Assembly: GCF_004745575.1 (NCBI RefSeq)
Contig: NZ_RPEM01000003.1
Location: 124,001 to 188,000, forward strand
DNA from: Pseudotabrizicola sediminis
GTDB taxonomy: Bacteria; Pseudomonadota; Alphaproteobacteria; Rhodobacterales; Rhodobacteraceae
DNA: 64,000 bases
Direction of reading: 5' to 3'
Below are positions 57,522 through 64,000 of this stretch, one piece after another. Made by a program: the position numbers and the translations under genes. Within the stretch, counting starts at the first letter, position 1, and every line of letters begins with the position of its first letter. Under the pieces are notes generated by a model, which saw only the letters and a program-made list of their open reading frames with translations, did no database searches and had not been told where the DNA came from.

Positions 57522-57635
57522 CCCTTTGATTGGGTCGCAAGACTGATCTAATCGTGAACAAATACTTAAATTCCGCCCAAATTATGCCTCAAAGGCCAGC
57601 TTAGATAAGGCGAGTAGCCAAAGGTGGTAATTACG

Positions 57636-58592
57636 ATGGGCAATATGCGTTATCTTGCAGTTGATGATGATCCGGCGTTTCATTATGTTCTGACCAAGAT
57701 GATGAGCCAGCTTGGATATCAGCCCCCCGTCTGCGTCACCTCTGCTGCCGAAGCGCTGACCCGCCTGTCCAATCCGCATGAACAGTTTGACGCGATCCTG
57801 CTCGATATCCAGATGCCGGAAATGGACGGAATCGAAGCCTGTCAGCACATCCGCGCCATGGCCCATCACAGCACCACGCCGATCATGATGGTCACCACCA
57901 TGGTCGGGCGCGATTATGTCGATCAGGCCTTTGCCGTCGGTGCCACCGACTATCTGACCAAACCGATCAACCGGATCGAGCTGCAGGCCCGGCTGGGCAT
58001 GCTTGACCGTCTGGTGCAGGAACACAATCTGACCCGGTCACTGCAATTTGCCATGGAATCGATGGATGATGTTCCGGGCATGCGCTTTGCCTTCGAAGAA
58101 CCGGTCGCCCTGCCGAAATGCGGGTCGCTGATCGAATATCTCGCGCTGGAAAACCACCTGCTGACCCTCAGCCGTCTGAAGCTGCACAGCCACACGGCGG
58201 TGGCCTTTCAGGTCGTCGGCGGGGCCAGCCTGTTCCGCCGCCTGAACCGGATGGAGTTTCTGGACTGCATGGCCGATGTCGGATCGGCCATTGCCGCCTG
58301 CATGAAGCGCCAGACCTTTCTGCTGGCCTATGCCGGCAGCGCTGAATTTGTCTGCATCCTGAACCGGGCGCAACCGCTCGACACCCAGGAAATCGAACAC
58401 GAACTGGCTGCCGAGCTGATGACCTATGATGCTGTGTATGAAAGCCTGGGCATGCCCATGCTGGAAGCGCGGGTGGGGGCTACGGTGCATTCGGGGCTGT
58501 TCTCGACCTCGGCGGTCAAGACGATGCTGGGCCGCGCCCGGGCCTCGGTGCGCGGACAGTCAGCCCATCAGCTTCAATTTATGGCAGGGTAA
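57636..58592 (+). CDS. Receiver fused to a degenerate GGDEF-like domain
   Basis: A 318-residue response regulator. Receiver at 1-120: Asp10-12, phospho-Asp57 in LLDIQMPEMDG, Lys109 in YLTKPI. The C-terminal 170-318 part follows the GGDEF fold pattern, but the signature reads AGSAEF (233-238) in place of GGDEF and the first helix lacks the usual D.LTGLPNR, so catalysis of cyclic-di-GMP is unlikely. It may act by binding partners or as a receptor. Start ATG 57636 (MGNMRYLAVDDD), with AAGGTGG 8 nt upstream. The GGDEF relation is inferred from pattern only. Confidence 0.8.
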   Translation: MGNMRYLAVDDDPAFHYVLTKMMSQLGYQPPVCVTSAAEALTRLSNPHEQFDAILLDIQMPEMDGIEACQHIRAMAHHSTTPIMMVTTMVGRDYVDQAFAVGATDYLTKPINRIELQARLGMLDRLVQEHNLTRSLQFAMESMDDVPGMRFAFEEPVALPKCGSLIEYLALENHLLTLSRLKLHSHTAVAFQVVGGASLFRRLNRMEFLDCMADVGSAIAACMKRQTFLLAYAGSAEFVCILNRAQPLDTQEIEHELAAELMTYDAVYESLGMPMLEARVGATVHSGLFSTSAVKTMLGRARASVRGQSAHQLQFMAG

Positions 58593-58603
58593 GGCACAGA
58601 CCA

Positions 58604-58951
58604 ATGGCACAACCGGCAGACTCCTGGGCGCGCGCATTGCTGCCGCAGTTCCTGGACATGACCGCCTCACGGCAGATCGAAATTGATATCGAGCGTGGCG
58701 CACTGGAAGCGGGTGATGACCCGGAAACGGCGGCGCGCGAAATCTGCAAGGTCGCGCACAAGATCGCCGGAACGGCGGCAAGTTTTGGCTTTGCCGCGCT
58801 TGGCAGTCAGGCCCAGCGGATCGAAGAACTGTGCAACCGGGTCTGCGACCTGTCCGGCCCCGCCCAGACCGAAGCCGTGCAGCAGCAACTGCTGCCCGCC
58901 CTGGATGACCTGCGCCGGGAACTGGACAACGCATTGGCGGGTGCCGGATAA
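58604..58951 (+). CDS. Histidine phosphotransfer (Hpt) protein
   Basis: A 115-residue, all-helical Hpt protein with phospho-His52 in VAHKIAGTAASFGF, the expected H-K-x-x-G-x-x-x-x-x-G pattern. It starts 12 nt after the previous gene and is surely co-transcribed with it. It should relay phosphate between Asp residues of the hybrid kinase receiver and the stand-alone regulators. Short N-terminal extension, otherwise family length. Confidence 0.88.
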   Translation: MAQPADSWARALLPQFLDMTASRQIEIDIERGALEAGDDPETAAREICKVAHKIAGTAASFGFAALGSQAQRIEELCNRVCDLSGPAQTEAVQQQLLPALDDLRRELDNALAGAG

Positions 58952-59084
58952 ATCGCCGCCCAGCCCGGCAAAGCCGGTCTCCGGAAAGGAATTGGTCCTC
59001 TCGCCGGAATGTTTGGAACTTATCCTGCCCCGCCGCGTTGTAAGACATAGAAACCATCCAATGATCACCCAAAGAGGCTGCCAC

Positions 59085-59333
59085 ATGAAAAAATTTATCC
59101 TTATGTCCGCCCTTGCCCTGTCGCTGGCCGCTTGCCAGACCACTGACCAGAATGCCGCCCTCGGCGCACTGGGGGGTGCCGCCGTCGGTGCCGCAGTGAC
59201 AGACAGCACCCAAGGCGCGCTGATCGGTGCCGCTGTCGGCGTCGCCGCATCCACCCTGATCGGTCCGGCCCCACAGCGCGGCCAGTGCTATTACCGCGAC
59301 CAGAACGGCAACCGCTTCATCGCAAATTGCTGA
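59085..59333 (+). CDS. Small glycine-zipper lipoprotein (second copy)
   Basis: An 82-residue lipoprotein: MKKFILMSALALSLAAC with lipobox LAAC (Cys17), glycine-zipper segment ALGALGGAAVGAAVTDST, TQGALIGAAVGVAAS, and a C-terminal part with Cys (GQCYYRDQNGNRFIANC). It shares TQGALIGA and the general plan with the protein at 20978-21220, so the two are probably distant paralogues. A strong terminator follows. Start at 59085 is preferred over ATG 59061, which adds MITQRGCH before the signal. Confidence 0.8.
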   Translation: MKKFILMSALALSLAACQTTDQNAALGALGGAAVGAAVTDSTQGALIGAAVGVAASTLIGPAPQRGQCYYRDQNGNRFIANC

Positions 59334-59386
59334 TCTGACACCGCTGGTTTGACCCGCTACGGGTCTGCCACCGGATTCACACCAAG

Positions 59387-59416
59387 GGCGGCACCGGACT
59401 CCGGTGCCGCCTTTTT
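59387..59416 (+). terminator. Rho-independent terminator
   Basis: GGCGGCACCGG (59387-59397), loop ACT, CCGGTGCCGCC (59401-59411), then TTTTT (59412-59416): an 11-bp perfect GC stem with a U-tract. The best terminator in the window; it separates the lipoprotein from bioMNY. Confidence 0.92.
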
Positions 59417-59517
59417 CATGCCGTCGCCCGTTCCCCTGCGCCAACCGCCACAGCGGCGGGCTTTCCACGCGCCGCCACAGCCGGTATGACCGGGGCCACG
59501 CGCAGCCAAGGCCCCTG

Positions 59518-60276
59518 ATGACCCAAGCTCCTTCCCTGACCCCTGATGGCACCGCTCCCGCCGGCATCGTGCTGGCCGGTGCCGCGATTACGCTGTCGGG
59601 CCGCCCTGTCCTGCGCGACCTGTCGCTGCACCTGTCGCAGCAGCGCATCGGCATCATCGGGCGCAATGGATCGGGCAAATCCACCCTGTTGCGGCTGATG
59701 GCCGGGCTGATCACCCCTGACAACGGCACCGTACGGGTGGAAGGCTGCGATCCCGCCCGCGACCGCAAGGCGATGCTTGCCCATCTGGGCATCCTGTTCC
59801 AGAATCCCGATCACCAGATCCTGTTTCCCACCGTGGATGAGGAACTGGCCTTCGGCCTGATCCAGATGGGTGTGCCGAAGGCAGGGGCGCACTCCCGCGT
59901 CACCGCTCATCTGGCCCAGCATGGCCGCAGCCACTGGCTTGGCGCCTCGGTCGCCACCCTGTCGCAGGGGCAGCGCCACTGGCTTTGCCTGCAATCGGTC
60001 CTGCTGATGCAGCCGCGCACCATTTTGCTCGACGAACCCCTTGCCGGGCTGGACCTGCCCACCCAAACCCGGCTGGCGCGCAGCTTTGCCGCCCTGCCGC
60101 AGCGGCTGATCACCATCACCCATGACCCGGCCAGCCTGTCCAGCTGTGACCGGGTGATCTGGCTGGAGGGCGGCACCGTCGCCGCCGATGGCCCACCCGC
60201 GAAAGTGCTGCCGCTGTTCGACGCCGAGATGCAGCGGCTGGGGGGGCTTGATGCTGACGCTGACCTCCCCGGTTGA
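59518..60276 (+). CDS. bioM: Biotin ECF transporter ATPase BioM
   Basis: A 252-residue ABC ATPase, smaller than importer ATPases, as expected for energy-coupling factors: Walker A GRNGSGKST (48-56), Q-loop FQNPDHQILFPTVDEELAFG (the DHQ-type Q-loop is typical of ECF ATPases), signature LSQGQRHWLCL, Walker B ILLDEPLAGLD. It powers biotin uptake by BioY with BioN. Start MTQAPSLTPDG (59518); the frame to 59404 adds no family sequence. It overlaps bioN by 26 nt. Confidence 0.9.
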   Translation: MTQAPSLTPDGTAPAGIVLAGAAITLSGRPVLRDLSLHLSQQRIGIIGRNGSGKSTLLRLMAGLITPDNGTVRVEGCDPARDRKAMLAHLGILFQNPDHQILFPTVDEELAFGLIQMGVPKAGAHSRVTAHLAQHGRSHWLGASVATLSQGQRHWLCLQSVLLMQPRTILLDEPLAGLDLPTQTRLARSFAALPQRLITITHDPASLSSCDRVIWLEGGTVAADGPPAKVLPLFDAEMQRLGGLDADADLPG

Positions 60277-60847
60277 AACCCCGCTGCACCGTGTGGCGGC
60301 GGGCGCAAAGCTGGCCGCGCTGGCGCTGTTCACGCTTGTCCTGTTCCAACTCACCACACCACTGGCGCTTGGCCTCGCGCTCATCGCCATCGCCGCCCTG
60401 TACCTGACAGGCGGCGCGCGCTTTGCCCGCCATGGCGCGCGCATGCTGCGCCCGCTCTGGCCCTTCGTGGCTCTGATCGCCCTGTGGCACCTGTGGCGGG
60501 ATGACCTGACGGCGGGCGGTGTCATTCTGCTGCGCATGACGGCGGCCGTCGCGGCGGCCAATCTTGTGACCATGACCACCCGCCTGTCCGACATGATCAC
60601 CGTTCTGGAACGCCTCGCCCGCCCGCTGTCGCCCGTTCTGCCGCCCCGCAGGCTGGCGCTCGCCATCGCACTGGTGATCCGCTTCATCCCGGTCCTGTCC
60701 GACCGGACGGCCCTGCTGTCACAGGCCTGGCGCGCCCGCTCCGCCCGCAAGCCCGGCTGGCGGCTGGCCGCCCCCGCCGCCCTCGCCGCGCTTGATGATG
60801 CCGAACAGGTCGCACAGGCCTTGCGCGCCCGTGGCGGCACAGGCTAA
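60251..60847 (+). CDS. bioN: Biotin ECF transporter transmembrane protein BioN
   Basis: A 198-residue EcfT-like membrane protein: N-terminal TPLHRVAAGAKLAALALFTL, several helices, and the coupling motifs near the end (Ala-Arg-Ser type AWRARSARKPGW, with an Ala-rich LDDAEQVAQALRARG helix). It connects the ATPase to BioY. Start MLTLTSPVE (60251) lies inside bioM. It precedes bioY by 25 nt. Confidence 0.88.
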   Translation: MLTLTSPVETPLHRVAAGAKLAALALFTLVLFQLTTPLALGLALIAIAALYLTGGARFARHGARMLRPLWPFVALIALWHLWRDDLTAGGVILLRMTAAVAAANLVTMTTRLSDMITVLERLARPLSPVLPPRRLALAIALVIRFIPVLSDRTALLSQAWRARSARKPGWRLAAPAALAALDDAEQVAQALRARGGTG

Positions 60848-60872
60848 GACCCTGCAAAACACCGAGGATCCG

Positions 60873-61415
60873 ATGGAACGCAGCCTAACCCATATTGCCC
60901 TGTTCGCCGCCCTGATCGCCGTGCTGGGGCTTGTGCCGCCGCTCTATCTGGCCGGCGCCGTGCCGATCACCGCACAAACGCTGGGCGTCATGCTCTGCGG
61001 CACCGTCCTGGGGGCAAAGCGCGGCCTGCTGGCGGTCCTTCTGTTCCTGCTGCTCGTCGCCCTCGGCCTGCCGCTGCTGTCAGGCGGGCGCGGCGGCCTT
61101 GGCGTCTTCGTTGGCCCCTCGGCTGGGTTCCTTGTGGGGTTCCCCCTCGCCGCCTTCACCGCTGGCTGGATCATGGAACGCACCACGCTGCCCCCGTTCT
61201 GGGCCGCCACCGCAGGCGGGGTCATCGGCGGCATCGGGGTGATGTATCTCTGCGGCATCACCGGCATGGCCATCGTGCTGAACAAGACATGGGCCGAAGC
61301 GTCGCTGCTGGCGCTGGCCTTCCTGCCCGGCGATGTGATCAAGGCGGTGCTGACCGGGCTTGTCACCCAATCCATCGCCCGCGCCCGCCCCGCCGCCCTG
61401 CTGGCCCGCGCCTGA
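60873..61415 (+). CDS. bioY: Biotin-specific S component BioY
   Basis: A 180-residue, six-helix biotin-binding S component. Family signatures are LVPPLYLAGAVPITAQTLGV, LLVALGLPLLSGGRGGLGV, FVGPSAGFLVGFPLAAF and LPGDVIKAVLTGL. It gives biotin specificity to the ECF module; BioY alone can transport biotin in some bacteria. GAGG precedes the ATG. The window's biotin-dependent PccA is one user of the imported vitamin. Confidence 0.94.
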   Translation: MERSLTHIALFAALIAVLGLVPPLYLAGAVPITAQTLGVMLCGTVLGAKRGLLAVLLFLLLVALGLPLLSGGRGGLGVFVGPSAGFLVGFPLAAFTAGWIMERTTLPPFWAATAGGVIGGIGVMYLCGITGMAIVLNKTWAEASLLALAFLPGDVIKAVLTGLVTQSIARARPAALLARA

Positions 61416-61421
61416 AACAGC

Positions 61422-62495
61422 TCAGCGCTGCACCACCAGCGCCGAGCCGATCCCGCCAGCCGATGCAATCGCCGCAAGGCCAATGCCTCGGCCAGGGCTG
61501 TGAAACAGCCGCACCGCCAGCACCGCACCTGACGCGCCAATCGGATGCCCGCGCGCCAGCGCACCGCCCTGGCAATTCACCCGCGCCGGGTTCAACCCGG
61601 CGCGCTCCACACAGGCCATCGCTTGCGCTGCATAGGCCTCCATCACCTCGCTTTGCGAGACATCGGTCGCTGACAGCCCCAGCCCCCGCAACGCCGCCGC
61701 AATCGCCGGCACCGGGGCCAGCCCCGGCTGCTCGGGGTCCGCGCCCAACGTGCGCCCACCCAGAATGCGCAAGGCCCCCGGCCCGGCAAACCGATCCGCC
61801 GCCACCACGCAGAACGCCGCCCCATCCGCCGCCACCGCCGCTGTCGCCCGCGTGACCGTGCCCGCCACCAGCGGTGCCCGCGCCAGCAGCGCGGGCGTCA
61901 GCCGTCGCGCAAACACATCGCGCGACACCCCCGCCAGCGGCACAATCTCGGGCCAGTCCGTCACCGCCAAAGCCTTCGCATGGCTGCCCGCCGCCCAGTC
62001 CTCCTGCACCGCACGCCCATACCCGCAGGCCAGCGCCAAAGCCGCCGCCGCATCGGCCATCGCCGGATTGCGCGCAGGCCAGGGCGTGAACGGCGCCTCG
62101 TCATAGCCCACCGCAGGCCCGCCATCCGGGTTCGTCACAAACCGCAATGGCCGGCGCGAGAAACTCTCCACCCCGCCCGCCAGCACGAAATCCGCCCGGC
62201 CCCCGTCCACCAGCGCCGCCGCCAGCAGCAGCGCATCAAGGCCCCCCGCACATTGCCGGTCAATGGTCAGCCCCGCCACCGCCTCGGGCAGCCCCGCCGC
62301 CAGCGCAATCCGCCGCGCGGGGTTGCCGCCCGGCCCGATCGCATTGGCGCAGATCACCTCATCCACCGCCGCCAGCCCCGCATCCGCCAGACAGGCGCGC
62401 AGCACCGGCACCGCCAGTTCCTCCAGCGACAGCCGCGCAAAGGCCCCGCCCTTGGGCACGATCCCCGTGCGCCGCGCCGACAGGATCACCGCCAT
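61422..62495 (-). CDS. Atypical thiolase-family protein
   Basis: A 357-residue thiolase-fold protein. Nucleophilic Cys82 (DRQCAGGLDALLLAAA) and His317 (ARGHPIGASGA) are kept, but the NEAF motif reads MEAY (Met285) and the second catalytic Cys of the usual CxGGG is Ala344 (AIASAGGIG). The 32-residue gap from the NEAF position to His equals that of typical biosynthetic thiolases, so the alignment is sound. It may do one half of the reaction or another Claisen/acyl transfer. It overlaps the ligase gene upstream by 10 nt. Confidence 0.85.
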   Translation of the reverse strand: MAVILSARRTGIVPKGGAFARLSLEELAVPVLRACLADAGLAAVDEVICANAIGPGGNPARRIALAAGLPEAVAGLTIDRQCAGGLDALLLAAALVDGGRADFVLAGGVESFSRRPLRFVTNPDGGPAVGYDEAPFTPWPARNPAMADAAAALALACGYGRAVQEDWAAGSHAKALAVTDWPEIVPLAGVSRDVFARRLTPALLARAPLVAGTVTRATAAVAADGAAFCVVAADRFAGPGALRILGGRTLGADPEQPGLAPVPAIAAALRGLGLSATDVSQSEVMEAYAAQAMACVERAGLNPARVNCQGGALARGHPIGASGAVLAVRLFHSPGRGIGLAAIASAGGIGSALVVQR

Positions 62496-63715
62496 GCATC
62501 CACCCCGCGTTGCAATGCCGCAAGGTCAGTCTTGCCCGATGCCAGCACCGGCCAGTCCTGCCGCCAGATCACCCCACGCGGGGCCACCATTGCCCCCAGC
62601 CGCGCCCGCGCCGCCGCCAGAACCGCGCCCTCACGCGCAGGCTCTCCCATCAGCACCGCCACCAGAACATGCCCCCGCACCGCATCCCCGCGCGCCAGCA
62701 CGGCCGCCCGCTCAACCCCCGGCAAAGCGCACAAAAACCGCTCGATCTCTTCGGGAAACACATTTTGCCCGGCCACCGTCACCATCCGCCCGGCCCGCCC
62801 GCGCAACACCAGCCCGGCTGGCGTCAGCGCCCCCATTTCGCCCACGCACAACCACCCGTCACGCCACCGCGCCGACCCAGGGTCATCCCCGGCATAGCGC
62901 TGAAACACATACGGGCTGCGCAGCCAGACCTCCCCAACCGCCCCCGCAGGCACCTCTTCCCCATCGCCGTCACAGATCCGCAGCTCCACCCCCGGATAGG
63001 GCCGCCCCACCGTCTCCGGCCCGTCTTCCGGCCCGCTCAAGGTGATGAAACTCGCCTCCGCCGCGCCATAAAACTCCCGCACCTCCGCGCCGGGGGCCAC
63101 CGCGCGCAACGCCGCGCGCAGCCCCGGCTCCAGCTTGGCCCCGCCCACCAGCACCAGCCGCAAACCGGGCCACATCACCCCACACGCCGCCATCTGCGCC
63201 AGATGCACCGGCGTCGCATAAATCACATGGGTCCCGCGCGCCGCCACCGCTTGCCCCATCCGGTCCGGCCGCAACCCGTCCAGCAGATGCACCTCGGCCC
63301 CCAGCGCCAACCCCTCCAGCGCCGCGTACAGCGCCAGCGACTGCGACAACCGCCCCGGCACCGCCACCCGCACGCCCGGCCCGATGCCGAACAGCCGCGC
63401 ATTCACCGCAAAACTCGCCAGCCACGACGCCTGAGACCGCACCACCCGCCGCGACCCGCCCAAAGACCCGCCGGTCAGCGTCTCGAACCCGCCAGGGCCC
63501 GCTGCAACCTCGCCCTCGCCGCCAACCCGAAACGCGCAGCCCCGCCCCGCCAAAGCCGCCGCCAGCGCCGCGCCCCCCGGCCGGTCCGCCAACACCGGCG
63601 CAAACACCCCCGCGCGCGAAACCTCGCCTCCGTCAGGCCCGATCAGCCGCGCCGCCTCATGCCAGCAGAACCAGGAATTTGCAGCGTTCCCAGATACTTC
63701 CTGCACGGCGCGCAT
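62486..63715 (-). CDS. Short AMP-binding acyl-CoA ligase-like protein
   Basis: A 409-residue member of the ANL superfamily (usual length about 500), shortened at the N-terminal subdomain. The P-loop is degenerate (TGGSLGGSRRVV, residues about 81-92). Later motifs are kept: YGAAEASF, DGWLCVGEMG, the hinge region LVLRGRAGRMVTVAGQNVFP, and the terminal catalytic Lys in SGKTDLAALQ. It probably activates a carboxylate to an acyl-AMP/CoA for the coupled thiolase. The start is uncertain (63715 or further in). It lies 26 nt after aroQ. Confidence 0.8.
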   Translation of the reverse strand: MRAVQEVSGNAANSWFCWHEAARLIGPDGGEVSRAGVFAPVLADRPGGAALAAALAGRGCAFRVGGEGEVAAGPGGFETLTGGSLGGSRRVVRSQASWLASFAVNARLFGIGPGVRVAVPGRLSQSLALYAALEGLALGAEVHLLDGLRPDRMGQAVAARGTHVIYATPVHLAQMAACGVMWPGLRLVLVGGAKLEPGLRAALRAVAPGAEVREFYGAAEASFITLSGPEDGPETVGRPYPGVELRICDGDGEEVPAGAVGEVWLRSPYVFQRYAGDDPGSARWRDGWLCVGEMGALTPAGLVLRGRAGRMVTVAGQNVFPEEIERFLCALPGVERAAVLARGDAVRGHVLVAVLMGEPAREGAVLAAARARLGAMVAPRGVIWRQDWPVLASGKTDLAALQRGVDAWR

Positions 63716-63741
63716 TTGCCGCTCTCCCCGCGCGACCGCGC

Positions 63742-64000
63742 TCAGGACGCAACCAGCGTCCGCATCCGCCGCAACGCCAGCAGATAGCCCTCGGTCCCGA
63801 ACCCGGCGATCACCCCTTCCGCCCGCAAACTGACATAGGAATGATGCCGGAACGCCTCGCGCTTGTGAACATTCGAGATATGAACCTCCAGCACCGGCCC
63901 GTCAAAAGCGTTCAGCGCGTCCAGAATGGCAACCGAAGTATGGGTGAACGCGCCAGGATTGATGATGATCCCCGCCCCCGCCCCCCGCGCCTCGTGAATC
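63742..64000 (-). CDS. aroQ: 3-Dehydroquinate dehydratase, type II (5' end cut by window)
   Basis: The C-terminal 86 residues of AroQ are inside the window: [39 protein letters not shown] and [18 protein letters not shown]. The [13 protein letters not shown] and FRHHS motifs are active-site segments of the type II enzyme of the shikimate pathway (3-dehydroquinate to 3-dehydroshikimate). Its N-terminus, including the catalytic Tyr loop, lies beyond 64000. It probably starts the transcript with the ligase and thiolase. Confidence 0.95.
   Translation of the reverse strand, partial: IHEARGAGAGIIINPGAFTHTSVAILDALNAFDGPVLEVHISNVHKREAFRHHSYVSLRAEGVIAGFGTEGYLLALRRMRTLVAS

Noticed and set aside
59417-59517. 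Biotin regulator (BioR) box before bioM
   Set aside because: No TTATxxATAA-type palindrome is seen in the 100-bp upstream region.
62147-63787. A 546-codon plus-strand frame very rich in Pro, Arg and His
   Set aside because: Antisense to the ligase and thiolase; low-complexity product.

Overview
The window is a high-GC chromosomal segment from an alphaproteobacterium, most likely Rhodobacteraceae/Paracoccaceae (Rhodobacter, Gemmobacter or Tabrizicola-like). The evidence is the HdaA-ppk-ppx block, a short ProS without an editing domain, a pccB...pccA-mcm propionate cluster with a PccR/ScfR-type regulator, bet/cho choline genes, bioMNY, topA-dprA adjacency, and intergenic GC-rich repeats with a GAGTATTT-like tail that I associate with this family. 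I saw no rRNA, tRNA, CRISPR array, prophage or transposase.

Layout. 1-6.6 kb: a Lys-rich mini-protein, a DUF1194 protein, then a leftward block of lipoprotein cytochrome c, lolD, lolC/E, hemolysin III, ThuA-like and proS. 7-16 kb (rightward): PerM-type permease, hdaA, ppk, ppx and short ATGA/TGATG-coupled genes (VOC, GNAT, TerB-DnaJ, endo/exonuclease). 16-24.6 kb (mostly leftward): mcm, pccA, pccB with four small proteins between pccA and pccB. 24.8-30.6 kb: polyamine-type ABC transporter, a DmpA-family peptidase and a divergent RpiR regulator. 30.8-34.6 kb: an MscS-channel remnant, then an operon of triheme cytochrome c, Tat-exported flavin amine oxidase and monoheme cytochrome c. 35-39.7 kb: serine hydrolase, DUF486 protein, Bcr/CflA efflux pump, pccR, YdcH. 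39.8-47.2 kb: thermonuclease, betIBA, and the divergent choXWV choline importer. 47.2-52.8 kb: topA, dprA, gabT. 53-59 kb: a six-PAS hybrid kinase, two response regulators and an Hpt protein. 59.5-64 kb: bioMNY facing an atypical thiolase, a short acyl-CoA ligase and aroQ, which is cut by the window end.

How the genes work together. PccB/PccA carboxylate propionyl-CoA and Mcm isomerises methylmalonyl-CoA to succinyl-CoA. TTTGCAAA-type sites lie in front of both pccB and pccR, linking the cluster to a regulator about 13 kb away. ChoXWV imports choline, BetA and BetB oxidise it to glycine betaine, and BetI has a palindrome in the shared promoter. Ppk and Ppx make and degrade polyphosphate. The cytochrome/flavoprotein operon reads as a periplasmic amine dehydrogenase that passes electrons to the respiratory chain rather than to oxygen. 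The kinase/receiver/Hpt genes form a complete phosphorelay with no DNA-binding output; one receiver carries a degenerate GGDEF domain.
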